DNA of 12,251 nucleotides from Oscillospiraceae bacterium (GTDB taxonomy: Bacteria; Bacillota; Clostridia; Oscillospirales; Ruminococcaceae), in contig RKCM01000230.1 of assembly GCA_014858325.1 (NCBI GenBank), positions 1 through 12,251 on the forward strand. Direction: 5' to 3'. Positions within the stretch are counted from its first letter, which is position 1. Each line of letters begins with the position of its first letter. Below are positions 11,957 to 12,251 of this stretch, piece by piece. The position numbers were made by a program, and so were the translations under genes. The notes under the pieces are model-generated. The model was not told the origin of the DNA and made no database searches. It saw only the letters and a program-made list of their open reading frames with translations.

Positions 11957-12251
11957 TCAGATGCCGCCGAACCGGCGGGAACGCTTGTTGAATTCCGCAA
12001 TGGCGGCATCGAGGTCGTCGCGGGTGAAATCGGGCCACAGAACGTCCATCTCCACCAGCTCGGAGTAGGCAGCCTGCCAGAGCATGAAGTTGGAGAGCCG
12101 CTTTTCGCCCGAGGGACGCAGGATGAAATCCGGGTCCTTCTGGCCGGTGGTGTACATGGCGTCGGACATCCTTTCCTCGGTGATGTCCTCGGGCTGCAAT
12201 TCCCCTGCCTTGACCTTTTCGGCCAGCGTCTGCGCCGCACGGACGATCTCG
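11957..12251 (-). CDS. uppS: Isoprenyl transferase / undecaprenyl diphosphate synthase, C-terminal part
   Basis: The last 97 full codons of UppS, the cis-prenyltransferase that condenses eight IPP units onto FPP to give the lipid carrier for peptidoglycan and wall polymers. The N-terminal part, including the catalytic Asp of the usual GNGRW motif, lies beyond base 12251. The C-terminal family block is clear: ILRPSGEKRLSNFMLWQAAY followed by SELVEMDVLWPDF, matching the substrate-binding RxxGExRLSNFLLWQ...E..WPDF pattern. The frame is open to the window edge, so the gene is cut by the window and not broken. It is the first visible gene of the operon and uses the isoprenoid units supplied by the pathway of dxr and ispG downstream. 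Confidence 0.95.
   Translation of the reverse strand, partial: EIVRAAQTLAEKVKAGELQPEDITEERMSDAMYTTGQKDPDFILRPSGEKRLSNFMLWQAAYSELVEMDVLWPDFTRDDLDAAIAEFNKRSRRFGGI

Overview
The window looks like a piece of a Gram-positive gut Clostridia chromosome, most likely Faecalibacterium or a close Oscillospiraceae/Ruminococcaceae relative. The basis is a PolC-type replicase, a uppS-cdsA-dxr-rseP-ispG-polC gene order, high GC (about 60%) in the housekeeping genes, and palindromic repeat elements of a kind I associate with Faecalibacterium. No rRNA, tRNA, CRISPR array, transposase or phage gene is visible.

Right part (about 12251 down to 2491, all minus strand): a tightly packed housekeeping operon read right to left. 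It holds uppS (3' part only), cdsA, dxr, rseP, ispG, a class III-like Fic gene and polC, closed by a strong terminator. It combines the MEP isoprenoid steps (Dxr, IspG), undecaprenyl carrier and phospholipid precursor synthesis (UppS, CdsA), a site-2 membrane protease (RseP) and the replicative polymerase. Oddities are a 111-bp palindromic repeat inserted in frame in rseP, the Fic gene where Bacillus subtilis has proS, and a nested palindromic structured element of about 105 bp between fic and polC.

Middle part (2083-2489): a compact candidate type I toxin-antitoxin module not covered by long ORFs. A 39-residue hydrophobic/basic peptide gene runs on the minus strand. A short RNA runs convergently on the plus strand from a perfect TTGACA-17-TATAAT promoter. 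Both transcripts end in one shared bidirectional terminator, which makes their 3' ends complementary. The toxin leader starts with a stem-loop and appears to hide its own Shine-Dalgarno sequence in a hairpin.

Left part (1-1982, minus strand): a secreted BspA-like leucine-rich-repeat surface protein with elaborate upstream control. In transcription order there is an 18-bp perfect palindrome, a promoter whose 17-bp spacer contains a run of ten G (a likely phase-variation switch), a cyclic-di-GMP-I (GEMM) riboswitch aptamer, a mutually exclusive antiterminator/terminator pair, and then the gene. The gene is followed by another palindromic repeat element of the same architecture as the one inside rseP. 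The most interesting result is this stacked control of one surface protein: stochastic promoter, second-messenger riboswitch and attenuator.
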